This document shows, one piece after another, positions 1 through 12,400 of a stretch of 64,000 bases of DNA. The stretch spans positions 3,957,541-4,021,540 of the forward strand of contig CM074804.1 in NCBI GenBank assembly GCA_037447605.1, given 5' to 3'. Under the pieces are notes generated by a model. It was not told the DNA's origin. It saw nothing but the letters and a program-made list of their open reading frames with translations, and searched no databases. A program made the translations under genes and the position numbers. Position 1 is the stretch's first letter. Every line of letters starts with the position of its first letter. The DNA comes from Zygnema circumcarinatum (taxonomy: Eukaryota > Streptophyta > Zygnematophyceae > Zygnematales > Zygnemataceae).

Positions 1-189
1 AAAGTATATGCACGGGTTACGCATAGTACCCTGGAAGGAACGTAACTAAATCCATGTTGTGAAATCATAAAAATGTCAAAACTTACCTCTTGAACTTTCA
101 TCCACGCCTAAATGCGGATCAAAAAGCTTGAACCTTACTTGCTTTATCCACTCTTCTTGTGTTGGCGTGCGATGTGCATGCACTCACCC

Positions 190-625
190 ACATAACATGG
201 TCTGAACCCAAGACGTGTTAGTACCCACATGGCTAATTGCGTGTTTTACCATTAAAATGCAACTGCGGCTAGCGGATGTACGTACCAAAGTCATACATCT
301 CTATGTATACAGTGTTGTTACATTCCTCCTCACTTAAGCTATGCTCGTCCTAGAGCACTCGGCCCAAGGGTTTGCCCCATCTAGATCCTTGGTGACCAAA
401 CCCTTGGTGTGATCAATACCATGCTTAGGGATCACGGTGTTTTTAAAGTGTGGACTGCGAGTACCATTTCTTAGGCTCTGATACCAACATAACAAGCTTG
501 CCCTCAACAAGGCCTGAAACCTAAGACCTACGCACACGGCTAATCGTGTGTTGTACGATTTAAAAGGTACAGTAACCGCGAATGTACGGTACATGTCAAG
601 CCATACATCTCTATATATACACGCA
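190..625 (-). mobile_element. TRIM-like LTR retroelement (non-coding, degenerate)
   Basis: Read on the minus strand, about 487-625 is a left terminal repeat. It is followed by a 13-nt primer-binding site, TGGTATCAGAGCC (plus 474-486), complementary to the 3' end of plant initiator Met-tRNA. A short internal region (337-473) without a long frame follows, then a purine tract AAGTGAGGAGGAATG (plus 321-335) and a second repeat (about 190-320). The two repeats clearly align: both contain a TATAxATAGAGATGTATG block, an ATTAGCC(A/G)TGTG block and end with GTTATGTxGG, but they are diverged. Size (about 435 bp), order LTR-PBS-PPT-LTR and absence of gag/pol fit a terminal-repeat retrotransposon in miniature. 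No target-site duplication is evident; a tetranucleotide repeat abuts the right end. The alternative is the remnant of a larger Copia-type element. Confidence 0.7.
474..486 (-). other. Primer-binding site for initiator Met-tRNA
   Basis: The minus strand reads TGGTATCAGAGCC directly after the left terminal repeat. This is the standard reverse-transcription priming site of many plant LTR elements. It anchors the orientation of the TRIM-like element. Confidence 0.75.
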
Positions 626-626
626 C

Positions 627-676
627 ACAGACAGACAGACAGACAGACAGACAGGCAGACAGACAGGCAGACAGCC
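627..676. repeat. (ACAG)n microsatellite
   Basis: About twelve units of ACAG/AGAC with a few G substitutions (acaggcag), immediately next to the TRIM-like element. Reading frames through it give only Leu-Ser-Val-Cys repeats and are not genes. Confidence 0.9.
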
Positions 677-1298
677 ATCCGGCCGGTCAACGCCCGCCCG
701 CCCGGCGCCAACTGACGGACCGGGCCGTTATTATATTATGCCATAACTGCTAACGGCCTGCATGGAGAATATCCGTACGGAGGAATATTCTTAGTACGAT
801 TGAATATTCTCCGTACGGCTGGCCCTGTCCAAACCGCCTGCTTTCTCGGCCCTCAAAAACGAGAGGAAGGTCTCTACGGGGCGCTCGGATCTGAAGCTGG
901 AGTGCCGCGTGGCGTCTGACCCTGAACCCCAGGGCGGGATTTTAGCGGTAGGCCGGAAAGGGTTCCGGGTCCTGACTCGCTGTTCAGAGCTGTCGCCGGA
1001 TCCACTTTCTGATCCTGAACCCTAACGCCATTCCTTGCCCTAATCTCAATGTCTTCTGAATGGTGGTAGATCAGATATGACGCCTCGGAAGTTATCGCTT
1101 TCTCTATATCTCGCTCTTGGATTCTAACCCCTAAAGCCTAAACCTCTCAATTTAAAACCGCAATCCCGGATGCCTATACTAAAAACCTTAAACCCGCATT
1201 GTGAATCGGAAGCGTTGAAGCCCAATGCTTTAGTCCTGACCCAAGCTTGAGTATACACCCTGACCCTGAACCCTATCGTGGAGCCCTCCCTTTCCAAA
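677..1298. other. Upstream region of the SLC37 gene: hairpin and telomere-like motifs
   Basis: No gene seen. At about 771-820 there is an inverted repeat, CCGTACGGAGGAATATTC and GAATATTCTCCGTACGG, differing by one base and separated by a short loop, so a strong hairpin can form. From about 1010 to 1275 there are scattered degenerate telomere-like words (CCTGAACCCTAACG, AACCCCTAAAGCC, CCTTAAACCC, CCTGAACCCTATC). Confidence 0.6.
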
Positions 1299-4200
1299 AT
1301 GGGCGGCCCTTCCTCAGCTCCTCCCCCCCCCTCCACCAAAACCCAAAAAGTCATGAGGACTCCTCCGGGGATCTATGTGCTGCACAAAATCTGTAATTCA
1401 CATTTTTCCTTTTCCACATATCAATACTCCGTTTTGGCCCTCACCTTTTTGGCCTATGCTTGCTACCATGCGGCCCGAAAGCCTGCCAGCATAGTGAAGA
1501 GCGTCCTTCACCCCGACAATATGAATAGCATCCTCGACAATAGTACTGGGAGCAGCAATGCGAGCCATTCTTTCTATGCGGCGTCGAACTCCTCCGCCGT
1601 TCCGTTGCACCAAACGGGGCTGTCTGGGGGATGGGCTCCCTTCAACGGAAAGCTCGGAAAGGGTCTTTTGGGAGAAATGGATATCGCATTTCTTTCATGT
1701 TACGCTTTTGGAATGTACTTTGCGGGGCATTTAGCAGATCGTATTGATTTGCGTCTTTTTTTGACATTCGGAATGATCGGAAGTGGCGTGGCGGTGGGGC
1801 TTTTTGGGATGGCTCAATTCTGGAATATTCACAACTTGGGGTATTTTATTCTGGTACAAATGGTGGGAGGGTTCCTGCAGTCCTCCGGCTGGCCGAGCGT
1901 CGTTTCCGTGGTGGCGAGTTGGTACGGAAAAAAACGTAGAGGATTAATTTTAGGAATATGGAATGCGCATACTTCCGTTGGAAATATTGGCGGTTCTTTG
2001 CTTTCTTCCTTCGCACTTCGGTGGGGGTGGGGCTGGGCCTTTTTGGTACCGGGCTTCTGTATAGCATCGGCGGGAGTAGCAGTGTACTTATTCCTGGTTC
2101 CCAACCCGGAGATTATCGGTTTCAATTTGGAGGAAGAGTTGGGAGAGAGGTCGGAAGCCATAAATGGTTTTCAGGCGGCTCCGATGGTGGAGAATGGTGA
2201 GAGGAGAGAAGGGGCGGAGGAGGGAGTCGGGGAGGGAGAGGTAGAGGGAGAGGGAGATGGGTTGATGCTGCTAGGCGCGAGGAAGGAAAAGCAGGAGGAG
2301 AATGTCGACGAAAAGGTGGAAGCTATTGGCTTTCTGGAGGCTTGGAGGATTCCGGGAGTGGCGGCGTTTGCACTATGCCTCTTCTTTGCAAAGCTTGTCG
2401 CCTACACATTTCTGGACTGGCTTCCGTTCTACATAGGCCATGAAAGTGAGTGGAAGCATGGGCGAGAGGGAGGTAGAAGAGCGGGGAGGAGGGAGGGAAG
2501 AGAGGAGGGGGGGAGAGGACTTGATAGGACTGGTGGGCGGAAAGGTAAGGTAAAGGGAGGAGGTGGGGAGAGGAGAATAGAAGGGAGGTGAGGGCGAGAA
2601 GAGGGAAGGAGAGATAAAGGAAAATTGTAGCGAATGAGGGAAAGAGCAGTGTAAGTGGGGAGTGGGGGTGTGGGGATACAAACGAGCAGTGGGAGAGAAG
2701 AGAGGAAGGACAATTGGGGTTGCAAGGAGAGGGGTTGACAGATAAAGAGGGGGACAGACTTGAAGGTAGGAGAGAGTAGGGCACAGTGATGATGCAGTGG
2801 GGTGTGAGTGAGACAGGTGATCCCAATGCAAAGGTGAACCCAATAGTCTTTGGCATTGTCGCCTTGTTGAGATTGAGAGCAGCATTTTCTTCATCACCTC
2901 TTTTTCATTTTCTGGATTCCCTCATCGTTACAAAGTCAAGACATTTAAAATCCTCAAATATTATTGATCTCGTCATTTTTTTAGAAATCCTAAACCGCCT
3001 TTCCTCCAAACTTTCAGGAATTGGTGGCGTCTACCTGAGCAGCACCACGGCCGGTATATTTTCAACGGTTTATGATGTCGGAGGTGTTTTCGGCGGAATT
3101 TTAGCGGGGTATCTGTCAGACGCCTATCAGGCCCAGGCAACGGTTTCCGTGTGCTTTATGGCTCTCGCAATTCCGCTGTTGGGAGTTTATTTCCTTTTCG
3201 GTCACGTTTCAATTCTCTTAAATGTGACTCTTCTCAGTCTAGTGGGGCTTCTTGTGAACGGACCTTATGCCCTAATCACATGCGCAGTGTCGGCAGATTT
3301 AGGGCAACATTCTTCTCTTAGGGGGAACTCACGAGCTCTCGCTACTGTTACCGCTATCATCGACGGGACGGGATCTGCTGGAGCAGCCTTGGGGCCGTTC
3401 CTTACGGGAATTATTTCGGATGTGGGAGGAGACAAGGGCTGGGCGGCAGTGTTCGGGATGTTGATGATGTCGTGCCTGGCATCGGTGTTATGTTTGCTGC
3501 GTCTGGTGATGTCGGAGACGGTGCAGAGGTGGAGGGAAGCGAGGAGGGGGGCGGCAGGAGAAGAGGATGTGGAGAGGCACCTAACAGGTGAGAGGGACGC
3601 CTGTAAATTTGTGGTGGGGAAAGAGAGAGGAATGGAGGTGGGGAGAGGAGAAGGAGGCAGGGTCGAGAGGCGAAAGTAAGAAAGAGGGAGAAAATGAGAG
3701 AGCTGGAGGGAGGGAGAAGAGAGAGGGCGGGACACAAAAGGAGAGGAATGTGCGGTAAAGAGGAAGAGTCAGGAGAGACGGGTCATGGGAATGCAAGGAA
3801 ACGATAGAGAGGGAAAGTTAGGGAGACAAGAGAGACTGATGAGAAGAGACTGCGGGCTAGGCGATGAGAGAGAGGGCGAGAAAGGAGGGGCGGAAAAGGG
3901 GCGAAAAAGGAGGGAAGGTATGGTGTATGGACGAGGGAGTAAGAAAGAGGTGGTAAGGAGAGCAGGGAGGGAGAACAAGCTGGGAATTATGGAAATGAAA
4001 GAGAGGGAGGAGGAATAGAACGGGAGCGAACAAGAATGACAGCGGGAGTGAGGTGTCGGGGAGGTGAGAGAAAAAGGAGAGAGAAGAGAACTCCCACGAG
4101 TTGCCTGGTGCATGTGGTTCTACCCATGTAGATGCAGCTTTGCAGCTCGTGTTTTGTCTTCCATTGGGGCATATCTGACGTTTCCCCTCCCCGTCTCCCC

Positions 4201-4424
4201 CATCTCTCTCCCTCCCCTCCCTCCCCGTCTCTCCCCCCCGCCATCTCTCCCTCCCCCCTCTCCCTCTCTCTCTGCGTGCGGAGTAGTTTGATGAGAGAGG
4301 GGATGACGAGTCGCCAAATTTAAAGGTGATTTAAAGGTATCAAATGACTCATAGTGAGGATCTCCCTGTTCCTGTGGATGCAGGAAGCTCGTCGACAAGC
4401 CAAGTAGACGGAAACAAAGTGTGA
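1299..4424 (+). CDS. SLC37-type sugar-phosphate/glycerol-3-phosphate transporter (MFS)
   Basis: Proposed exons 1299-2445, 3018-3587 and 4384-4424 (about 585 aa). The first two join in phase (A|GA) across a GTGAGT...TTTCAG intron. The protein is a 12-helix major facilitator. Near residue 45 it has the SLC37 signature YACYHAARKP, then helices with GGFLQSSGWPSVVSVVASWY and an acidic/Gly-rich loop (about residues 285-345) between the two halves. The second half has the family hallmarks DVGGVFGGILAGYLSD, NGPYALITCAVSADLG and TAIIDGTGSAGAALGPFL. Family members exchange phosphorylated sugars or glycerol-3-phosphate for phosphate across ER or plastid membranes; the substrate here is not shown. The start is the first in-frame ATG, since a frame opening 21 nt upstream begins with GTG. 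The last short exon is less sure: without it the frame runs through purine-rich sequence to a stop at 3679. Confidence 0.87.
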
Positions 4425-5230
4425 ACACGGATAAATATGAACGGGCCACCCCTCCGAATCAACCCTTGAGGCCTACATGTCTTGCCTTATTTTGAGCTCA
4501 CACTGGAACGAGCCTTGTTTTGGCAACACGTTATTAGGGCAAGCGACCACACCAAATGGAAGCCCTGCAGGGAGTCCTTGTACATTTTTTACTTTTAGGA
4601 TTTTTAGGCTTTCTCTACAAGCATAGGGGTGTACCACCAGCTGCGTGTTTGTAAAAAATGTAGGCTCGCTGTAGGGATTGGGTCTCGCTCTCGCTGTCCC
4701 CAGTTTTTGCTCTGCTTCTGCCCTTTGTTTATAAGTGATTCTTTTCTGATCATGACCTCGTTTTCCTTTGTTTCTCTATGGCTACTCCTTTTCGGTTGTC
4801 TCACTGTTAAGGCCTTAATTTCTCTAAACATTGTTAACGTAGACAACCAACGTGCTCGAGATTGGATGATGACCGAATTGTTTAGTAACTTCAATTTGAC
4901 AAGATCAGAAGTGAAGTGTTGACCCACCGCACGATCTCGAAGCACCCGAGACCTACAGAAATACCCTGTTGGTCGTCACGTGAAGAATTTACCTCACAGT
5001 TTCGGGAGTTCTATTCCAAAATTCCAACTGAGAACAGATATCAAAGTAGATAGCTAAAGGGACCCCACCAATACCCCTCAAGTGCAGCACAGTCACCTCG
5101 AGGGTCCCATCTCCACCAGTACTCGGCCAAGGACAGTCAAAACCCAGAACCTTCCACCTCCTTGTAGTTTCTTTGCTTCTCAAAGTTCTGAACCTAACAC
5201 TCAACACTCAAATTCTCTACAAGCCCCTGT
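4425..5230. other. Intergenic region, nothing recognised
   Basis: Between the transporter and the HD-domain gene. Short frames exist on both strands but have no recognisable motif, splice logic or family match. Confidence 0.5.
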
Positions 5231-5552
5231 ATGAGTCTCAAAACCTCTTCCCTCTTCCACCTATCCCTCCCTGACAGCTTCCTCCCCCTGCAGAGCAATC
5301 GCTTCGCCATGCCTGCCAGCCCTAAGGCCTGCCATGCAGTGCAGTGCGTGGCTGCCGCCCCCGAGCCGACTGGGCGAGCGCAGAGAGCGCGCCACGTGGC
5401 GGTCATGGCCGCCGCGGAGGCGTTTGTGGGGAGGGTGTGCGCGGGGAGGGACGCGTCGCATGACACGTGGCATGCAGAGAGGGTGCGACTCACGGCGGTC
5501 GCCCTGGGGGAGGAGGAAGGGCTGTCGGCAGACTCCCTCGAGCTGGTGGGCG

Positions 5553-5618
<66 letters not shown>

Positions 5619-8070
5619 CCCACCCCTCTTTATCATCGTCCATGACTGCTGTTTCCCTCTTCTTCTTCCTCTCTCTGCAGCTTTCCTCTCTCTCTACTGC
5701 TGTCCGGCTTCTCTCGTCTCCGCCTCTTCCCTATTTCTCTTCTCTCGCTAACCCTGCTACTTTTCACTCTCTCCCTCTTCCTTTCCCGCTTTCTCCCCGC
5801 TCTCTTCTTGCACTTTCGACCTCTTCCCTCCCTCTGTTCCTCTCGTTTCCATTGGGCTCCGCCTCGACCCCTCTCTTTTCCTCGGCCCTCCCTCTCGCCA
5901 TCTCCACTTCCGCGGCTCTCCCCCTTCCCTCTCTCTCTCCTTGCGCCCTTCCTCTCTCCCGTTTCCACTTCTGCGGGAGGTGATTTTTTCATGGCAGAAG
6001 TCTTTGTGATGTTTTGCAGGTGGAGTTGGCTGCCTTGCTTCACGATATTGGTGAGCACCCGCCTAATTTTCGTACAACGATTTTGGTGGACTATGATCGT
6101 GACTACGTTTAGGTTAGTTGAGTCACGATGAAGTAAATGTAGAAAAAATGTAAATTCCTTCGGTCATTTTCAAGTAGCAAGAGGTTGAAATTGGAAACAA
6201 GGAATATCAAAGTAATCATCTTGAAGAAGAATACTTTGGAATTAGTTCCTCGATAGAGAATTCCCATTTTTGGAAGAAGTTTTAGTGCGCATTGTATCAA
6301 AGGCCTACATTTTTTTGTATTTTTTTTTCTCTTCTTTCCCTAATGCAGGCGACCATAAATATGCGGCAAGGTGGCCACTTTTTCACGGAAAATGAATATC
6401 TGCAAGTGGTAAATGTCTTCGAAGAAGGCTGTCAAATGTTTTCTATACTTGAGGCTGCATTTTCTTTTGTTTTTTGGTTTGAACTTCAAGTCAATCCGAC
6501 GCTCTTGTCACTTCTTTTTCTTTGGATTTATTCCAATTACCTCCACAATGCGATGGGAGCAGAGAGGGCATCGGGCCTGAAGCGGTGAAGAAGTTTCTGG
6601 ATGCCGAGCAATACGATGAAAAAAAAATTGAAATTATAATGACCATTATTCTTCGCATGGGTATTCGGACAACCCCCTCTTTTTCATCGCCTCCCTCCTC
6701 CCTCCTCCCTCCTCCCTCCTCTCTCACTCTTCTCTCTCTTCCTCTTGCGCTCTTGCTCGCCTCCTCTCACTCGCTCGCTCTGTCTTCCTCCGCCATGCAT
6801 CTCGGCTCACTAGTTTTCTCTCCTCTCCTTCCGATCCCATCATTTCTGCTCTTTCCCTCCTGATTCGCTCGCAGCCTTCTCTACTACTGTTCCAGTTAGT
6901 CACTTTCCTCATTTCCCAACTCTCGCTCTTTCCGCTCTCCTTTCATCTCTCCATTCCTTCCTCTCTTTTCTCGGATCCAACTCCTTCACTCCGTCCTTTT
7001 TTCTACCTTGATGCTTCTTCTTCGTTCCCTCCTTTTGGTTATCGCTTCCTCCCTTCCTTTACTTGGCTCCCCGCACCTCCTTTCTCTCCACCTCCCACTC
7101 ACTCACGCGCACATCTGCGATTGCCCTTTTGGACGACGTGGAGGTTCAGGGTTCAAGGAGGAGCTTGGAGGGGAAATGTCCAAAGGCATATTTCCGGAGC
7201 TGGCGGTCGTTCAAGATGCAGATCGCCTCGACGCCATTGGGGCCATTGGTGAGCCGAATCGTATCTCAACCCTTTTTTACTGTCCATTTCCTACGTAGTT
7301 TTATTTCCGTCAGGAATTTTTTCTTCTGTCATGTGCAATCCTTGCCTTCCCATGCACTCAGCCTCACCTTTCCCACCTCTGCAGTTTTCGATTGCATACG
7401 TAATGAACAAGTATTTCTTGCGCATAGAAAGAGTGCGAGAGAGAGAGAGAGCGAAAGTGCGAGGGACATCATGAACTTTACTTTTTTATGATCCTTTTTT
7501 TTTTTAAATGCAACTGCGAGATGCAGGGATTGCCAGATGTTTGACTTTTGGGGGTGCCCGGAACCGAGTGCTTCACGATCCACGTCGCGATTTTCGCCAA
7601 GATTTGACAAAGGAAGCCTACCATCATGAGACTGACACCTCCACCACAATTCACCACTTTTACGAAAAACTATTGAAACTGAAAGACCTCATGAAAACCA
7701 AGGTACACAGGCGAACATATGACCTAAACCTGAATATTTGTAAGGGCAGGCTATGGGGAGCATCAAGCGCTCGTTGTAGGGTTGGAAGGCTTTTGGCGTT
7801 GGAGATTCTTCAGGGTCTTGAATCAAAAAGGGCCAAGAAAGGTGTATCTGAATGACTGTTATGTTTGGATGAAACATGACATTTCGGGAAGTTTGGGTCG
7901 ATTATGACATGTATACGCCATGGCTCCCTCGGGTCGTTAGGGTTTGTGTTTGTGTTTCTCACTGCCTCTTTTGCGGGGCGCAGGCAGGACGGAGGAGAGC
8001 AGAAGGCCGGCACAAAGTTATGGAGGAATTTTTGGCTCAATTTTACTCCGAGTGGGAGGGCAAAAGTTAG
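5231..8070 (+). CDS. HD-domain metal-dependent phosphohydrolase (YedJ-like)
   Basis: Seven exons: 5231-5545, 6020-6050, 6349-6370, 6563-6660, 7150-7248, 7527-7702, 7984-8070. All junctions join in phase and give 275 aa. Metal ligands of the HD superfamily are all present: the first His in HDTWHAERV (about residue 80), the His-Asp pair in ALLHDIGDHKYAAR (spread over three exons), and the later Asp in VVQDADRLDAIGAIG. The C-terminal half matches the small bacterial/plant/fungal YedJ-type HD proteins (HFYEKLLKLKDLMKT, then MEEFLAQFYSEWEG). The family is predicted to cleave phosphate mono- or diesters; the substrate is unknown. A second Met at 5309 could be the start if the first 26 residues are not a leader. 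The exons coding the catalytic HD pair are only 31 and 22 nt long, and the preceding intron contains a (TC)n run. Confidence 0.9.
5554..5616. repeat. (TC)n microsatellite in intron 1 of the HD gene
   Basis: About 30 uninterrupted TC units directly after the donor of intron 1, followed by a C-run and a generally pyrimidine-rich intron. Confidence 0.95.
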
Positions 8071-9470
8071 AGACGAGATTGCTCACACCATCTGAACCGT
8101 TTGGCTGTTTCTATGTGCGATCTTCAACAGTTCCCTCTTTTTTTCTCCTGCGCCGCTCTCTTACCTCCGATGCTCGCTTCTTGACTGACCCACTGTCTTC
8201 TCATTAAAGTATGGAGGCGCCCTTGGAACTTGTCGAGATGACCTATTCCTTGTCGAAGGGTGAGCTCTTCCGCAATCAGAGTTGCGAAAGAGAGTGATGG
8301 AGGTAGACTCGAAGGGAGATCAGAGATCGAGCTTGAGACTGTTACTCGTCAGGGTCCATGTGTAGCATGGAGCCCTGCAGAGGTTGGGAGGTGTGGCAAG
8401 GGTTGCGTTGATTATTCTAGAGAAGTGAAACCACAGAAACCCAACCACAGCTCGCCATGTGTGCACTTTATCAAGGAAGACAACGTGGCGAATTGCGATT
8501 GGCTGGTGCGCATTCATACAAACGAAAGACTTGAGTTGATCTAACGTAATAAGATATGACATGACACGCGACACTATGACATGACAAGACGGCTTGACTC
8601 AACATAAAAGGGCGTGACATGAAAGGACATGGCCTTAGAGGATAGCACAACATGAAAAGGAATGGAGTGACGTAAAAAAAGGTGTTACTCTGATGAGGCA
8701 AAAAAAGGGAAGTCAATTGAATTGTTTTAGAAATGTCGGATCGATGCTCCGAATTTTTTGAGGACGGAATCATGATGTCGCTGCCTCCAGGAAGGAAGAG
8801 CTCAATCAGAACAGCCTGACCTAGCAACGCCACCCAATGCACGGGACGATCCACCGCCTTCGGTGACGACAACCAAATACACCAAAGTAGACACTTCTAG
8901 CAAATACTTCAAAACAGAAAGGGACAAAGATCCCAATCATCTGTTCAGCTTCTACGAGCCTAGCACAGCCACCTCCTCTTATAAGAATCATTATCTACAT
9001 GGTGGTATAAGAAAAAGAACAATGAAAGCCACCGTGTGGATGACATTTTGACTGCAGCAGACACATCCTAGTTTTGTCCCAAACTATGGTCGTTTCCTGA
9101 AATTGGATACCTCCTTGCAGTGAGGGGAGCAGGTTAGATGCGCGCCATCGAACAGCTCATGTAAGCTTCGTTGCTGCCGGAGCTGACGGCACATACTTCA
9201 ACAAGACGAGATTGCTGACTTCCTCTATAACCTGCATGGTCCACCGAGAAGTTTCGAAGAAGAATATTCAGCTTACACATATAGAACATGTTTAGCAATT
9301 AGGGTTAGAGAAACGTGGGGGTCGTTGCAAAGGCCTGCTATTGTTGTAACAGAAGCACGACATCGTCTCAATAAGGGAAAGCACTTGAAACCAGTTCAAC
9401 ACTCAAACCAGAACCCCAACATGTCACCCTAAACTCCGCCGCGACGGGTCTCTCGAAAACAAGAAGTAAT
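8071..9470. other. Intergenic region, nothing recognised
   Basis: Lies between the convergent HD gene and LCB2. It has low-complexity ATGACATGACA-like words at about 8556-8660. No frame with a recognisable domain was found. Confidence 0.5.
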
Positions 9471-12400
9471 TCAAATTCTAGATGCCATAGTTGTTGCAGC
9501 AGCTAAGGCTGGAGGTTTGCTCTCCACCTGCAAAGCGTGCTCCAAATCTTGTCGAGTGTGTGCAGCAGAGATGCAGACACGTGCCCTTGACACAAGAAGG
9601 GGCGTTGCAGGGAAACCAACAACAACGACGGCTACCTGCAAACGAGCGAGCGAAAAAAAACAGAACAGAACCATGTGTCAAGGTCTGGAGTGAATTTTCA
9701 CTCTCACATTGCTTGAAAGATATTGATAAACTCTCTTTCTGGCGGCAGCAGCGGGAGAGAGATGTGACGAAGGGCAGCGGAAGGGGAGAGAGGAGGGAGC
9801 GAAGGATGGCGGAGGTAGGGGTAGGGGGCGAGGGAGAGGAGATGGGAGGCGGGCACAGGATCAGAGTCAGGGTCGCAAGGGGTGAAGGTGGAAGGTGGCC
9901 GAAGGGGGGAGAGTGTGGAAGGCGAACGAGGACGAGAAGTAAAGAGGAGGCAGAAAGGGAGGGAAAACGGGCAATCAAGCATGTGAACAGTAAAGGGTTT
10001 CATACATTTCGCTTGAAGCATTCTCGAGAAAAGGCGGCAATCTTGGCTGGATTGTAAAGCATCACAGGCATCACGGGCGAGTCTTCATCTCCAAGAACTT
10101 CACAGCCTATTCTCCGTAGCTCAGTGCGAAACCAGTTACAGTTGTCCCTCAGTTGCGCCAACTTCTTTGCACCTGAGTCCATTCAACCCCAAATTTCAAC
10201 TCTTACATGAGTGAGATAACCCAAGAGCTGACAAGTCGTTCTTCGATAAACACGATATATTTTCTATGAAAAAGAAGGGGGGGGGGAAAAAAAAAAAAAA
10301 AAAAAAAACGAAAAAAACCAAAAAAAAAAAAAACGAACGAAAACAAACCATAAACGAACCATTCTGGAGAAGAAAAACCTAGACACACGTGATCAACTTC
10401 ACTCAAAACTGGTCAACATCTATAGAATTTAAATCGATTGTTTAAAAAAAGTGAAAGTTTGGTTTCAAGACAGGGCTGCGCCAACAGAAGAAAAAAATTA
10501 GTTATGCTATTCTAGAACAGTTTTTTTTAATATTCTTCTCTCCATAATGTTCATTAAACTACAAAGGTTTCTCTCTATGCAGGGATAGTATACCTCGATC
10601 TGTTCCATCCTCTCCAAGGAGCACCTTGATAGCACTCAAAATCTGTTCTGCAGCTGGCGGAGAAATGGAAGTTGCGTACATATGACTCGGACTCACTTGC
10701 TTTAAATACGCAATGAGCTCCTGAGAACCAAACAATACCAATTCTTCTCAGCCCCACAACTAGAGAGACATCCACGTAGAGGAACTCATTCAACCCTAGA
10801 ATCTAAAAAGCCCAAAGACCGACAAGCTACAACTGGAAGCAAAAAAATACATCACTTTGAGCCATCAACTGACCCTAGAATCTGCTCTAGGAGATGGAAG
10901 GTTGATCTGAACTCTACCAACTGCAGAAGCAACCCGCTTCTGGGCCACTCTCTCCTGTTGTTTTTCACAGGCAAAAGCTGTAAAATTATATCAAGCAAGG
11001 AGGAGAAGAAAGGTCCATGTGCCTACAAGCTAATCAACGGGGCTCACCTTTGAGCCTGCAACGTAGCCTCCACAAGATCCAAACGACTTAGTAAAAGTTC
11101 CCATCATGATATCAATATCTGCAGTATCGACTCCGAGAAGCTCGCAAACTCCCTTCCCACTCGGCCCAATGGCTCCAATACTGTGGGCTTCATCCAAATA
11201 CAGATAAGCCTGCACAGACATTTGTGCGTTAGAATTAGACGGCATTTACAGTTTTTAAGTTTTGACCTTTCCAGCTACTGGGATCTACGCTAATAATCGC
11301 AGCAAAGTGAGAACTTTCAAAGTTCGTCTAATTTCCAAGCATGCCATGATTTGACTTCTTAGTTAAAGCCTTTCGGGTGCTCAGAATACATTTTTCCTGA
11401 TCATATTGTGCCCTTCCTGCTACATATGCCTAACCGCAAGTACTTCCCAAACATGTCGAACAGCCCAGCCTTTCCCGAGTTACGTGCATGCGGGTACCTT
11501 GTATTTCTTCTTAATGGCAACAATCTCCTGCAGCCTGCAGATCTCCCCTTCCATGCTGTAAATCCCTTCCACTATGACAACAATCTTCTTCCACGGCCTA
11601 TGTGTGCGGGGTTGCCCCTCTGCAATAGCTTCTCGGAGAACCGCCTCCAAATCTTCAGGCTCTGCTCCGAACCAAAAAAGAGGGAGAAAAAACCCCTTCA
11701 TCTGCAAGCTTGAAAAAATCATTTCTGCAAGGATTTCCTACTTGCTCCGCATTGCTCCACATTTCAGTTAAGGTTGAATATTATACCATTGTGCTGAAAC
11801 ACTTTAATTTTAGCACCAGAGCCACGCGCTCCCGCCACAATGGATGAATGGTTGAGAGAGTCGCTCACAATGAGGCTTCCCTGCATATATAAAAAATTGA
11901 CGATCGCCTCAGAAATGCTGGAAGCCACAACTAAATTGAAAACGCCTAATCTGTGCGAATCTGGTGTCCGACCAAAACGTCTCAAAAAAATAGGCCGATA
12001 TACAAAATTTAACAAACACGTCGTCAAAAAACTCTCCATATTGGTGCTTTTGCTTTACCTTGCCAACGAGTGATGGAATCATGGTCGAGTTTGTGGCAAA
12101 GCCCATTCCGCAGACTATTGCCGCTGGTTTCCCCACAAATTTAGCAACATACTCCTCAATCTCCACATGCAGCTTCGTTGTTCCTGCTCCCATCTCAGAA
12201 AAGAGGTTAATTCACAATAAATAACCTCGTTTAAGAGAGGTCGCTTTTATGAGGTCGCTTGTATCAGGCAATATTAAGACACAAAAAAAATACTTGGAAA
12301 GAGTCTCCACGGCTGTAATCTAAACACAGAGGTGACTACTGCGAGTACAAAATGGGAAACGAAGAGTGGAATATGATAGTTTCATTGAGTGTTGGGAGAG

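Noticed and set aside
334-711. Minus-strand frame with Cys-Leu-Ser-Val repeats
   Set aside because: Translation of the ACAG microsatellite plus the TRIM terminal repeat; not a gene.
2323-2897. Long Ser/Pro/Leu-rich minus-strand frames opposite the SLC37 gene and its purine-rich introns
   Set aside because: Antisense translations of purine-rich DNA, low complexity only.
4629-4922. 97-codon plus-strand frame between the first two genes
   Set aside because: It opens with GTG rather than ATG, has no domain, and has no supporting splice or neighbour evidence.
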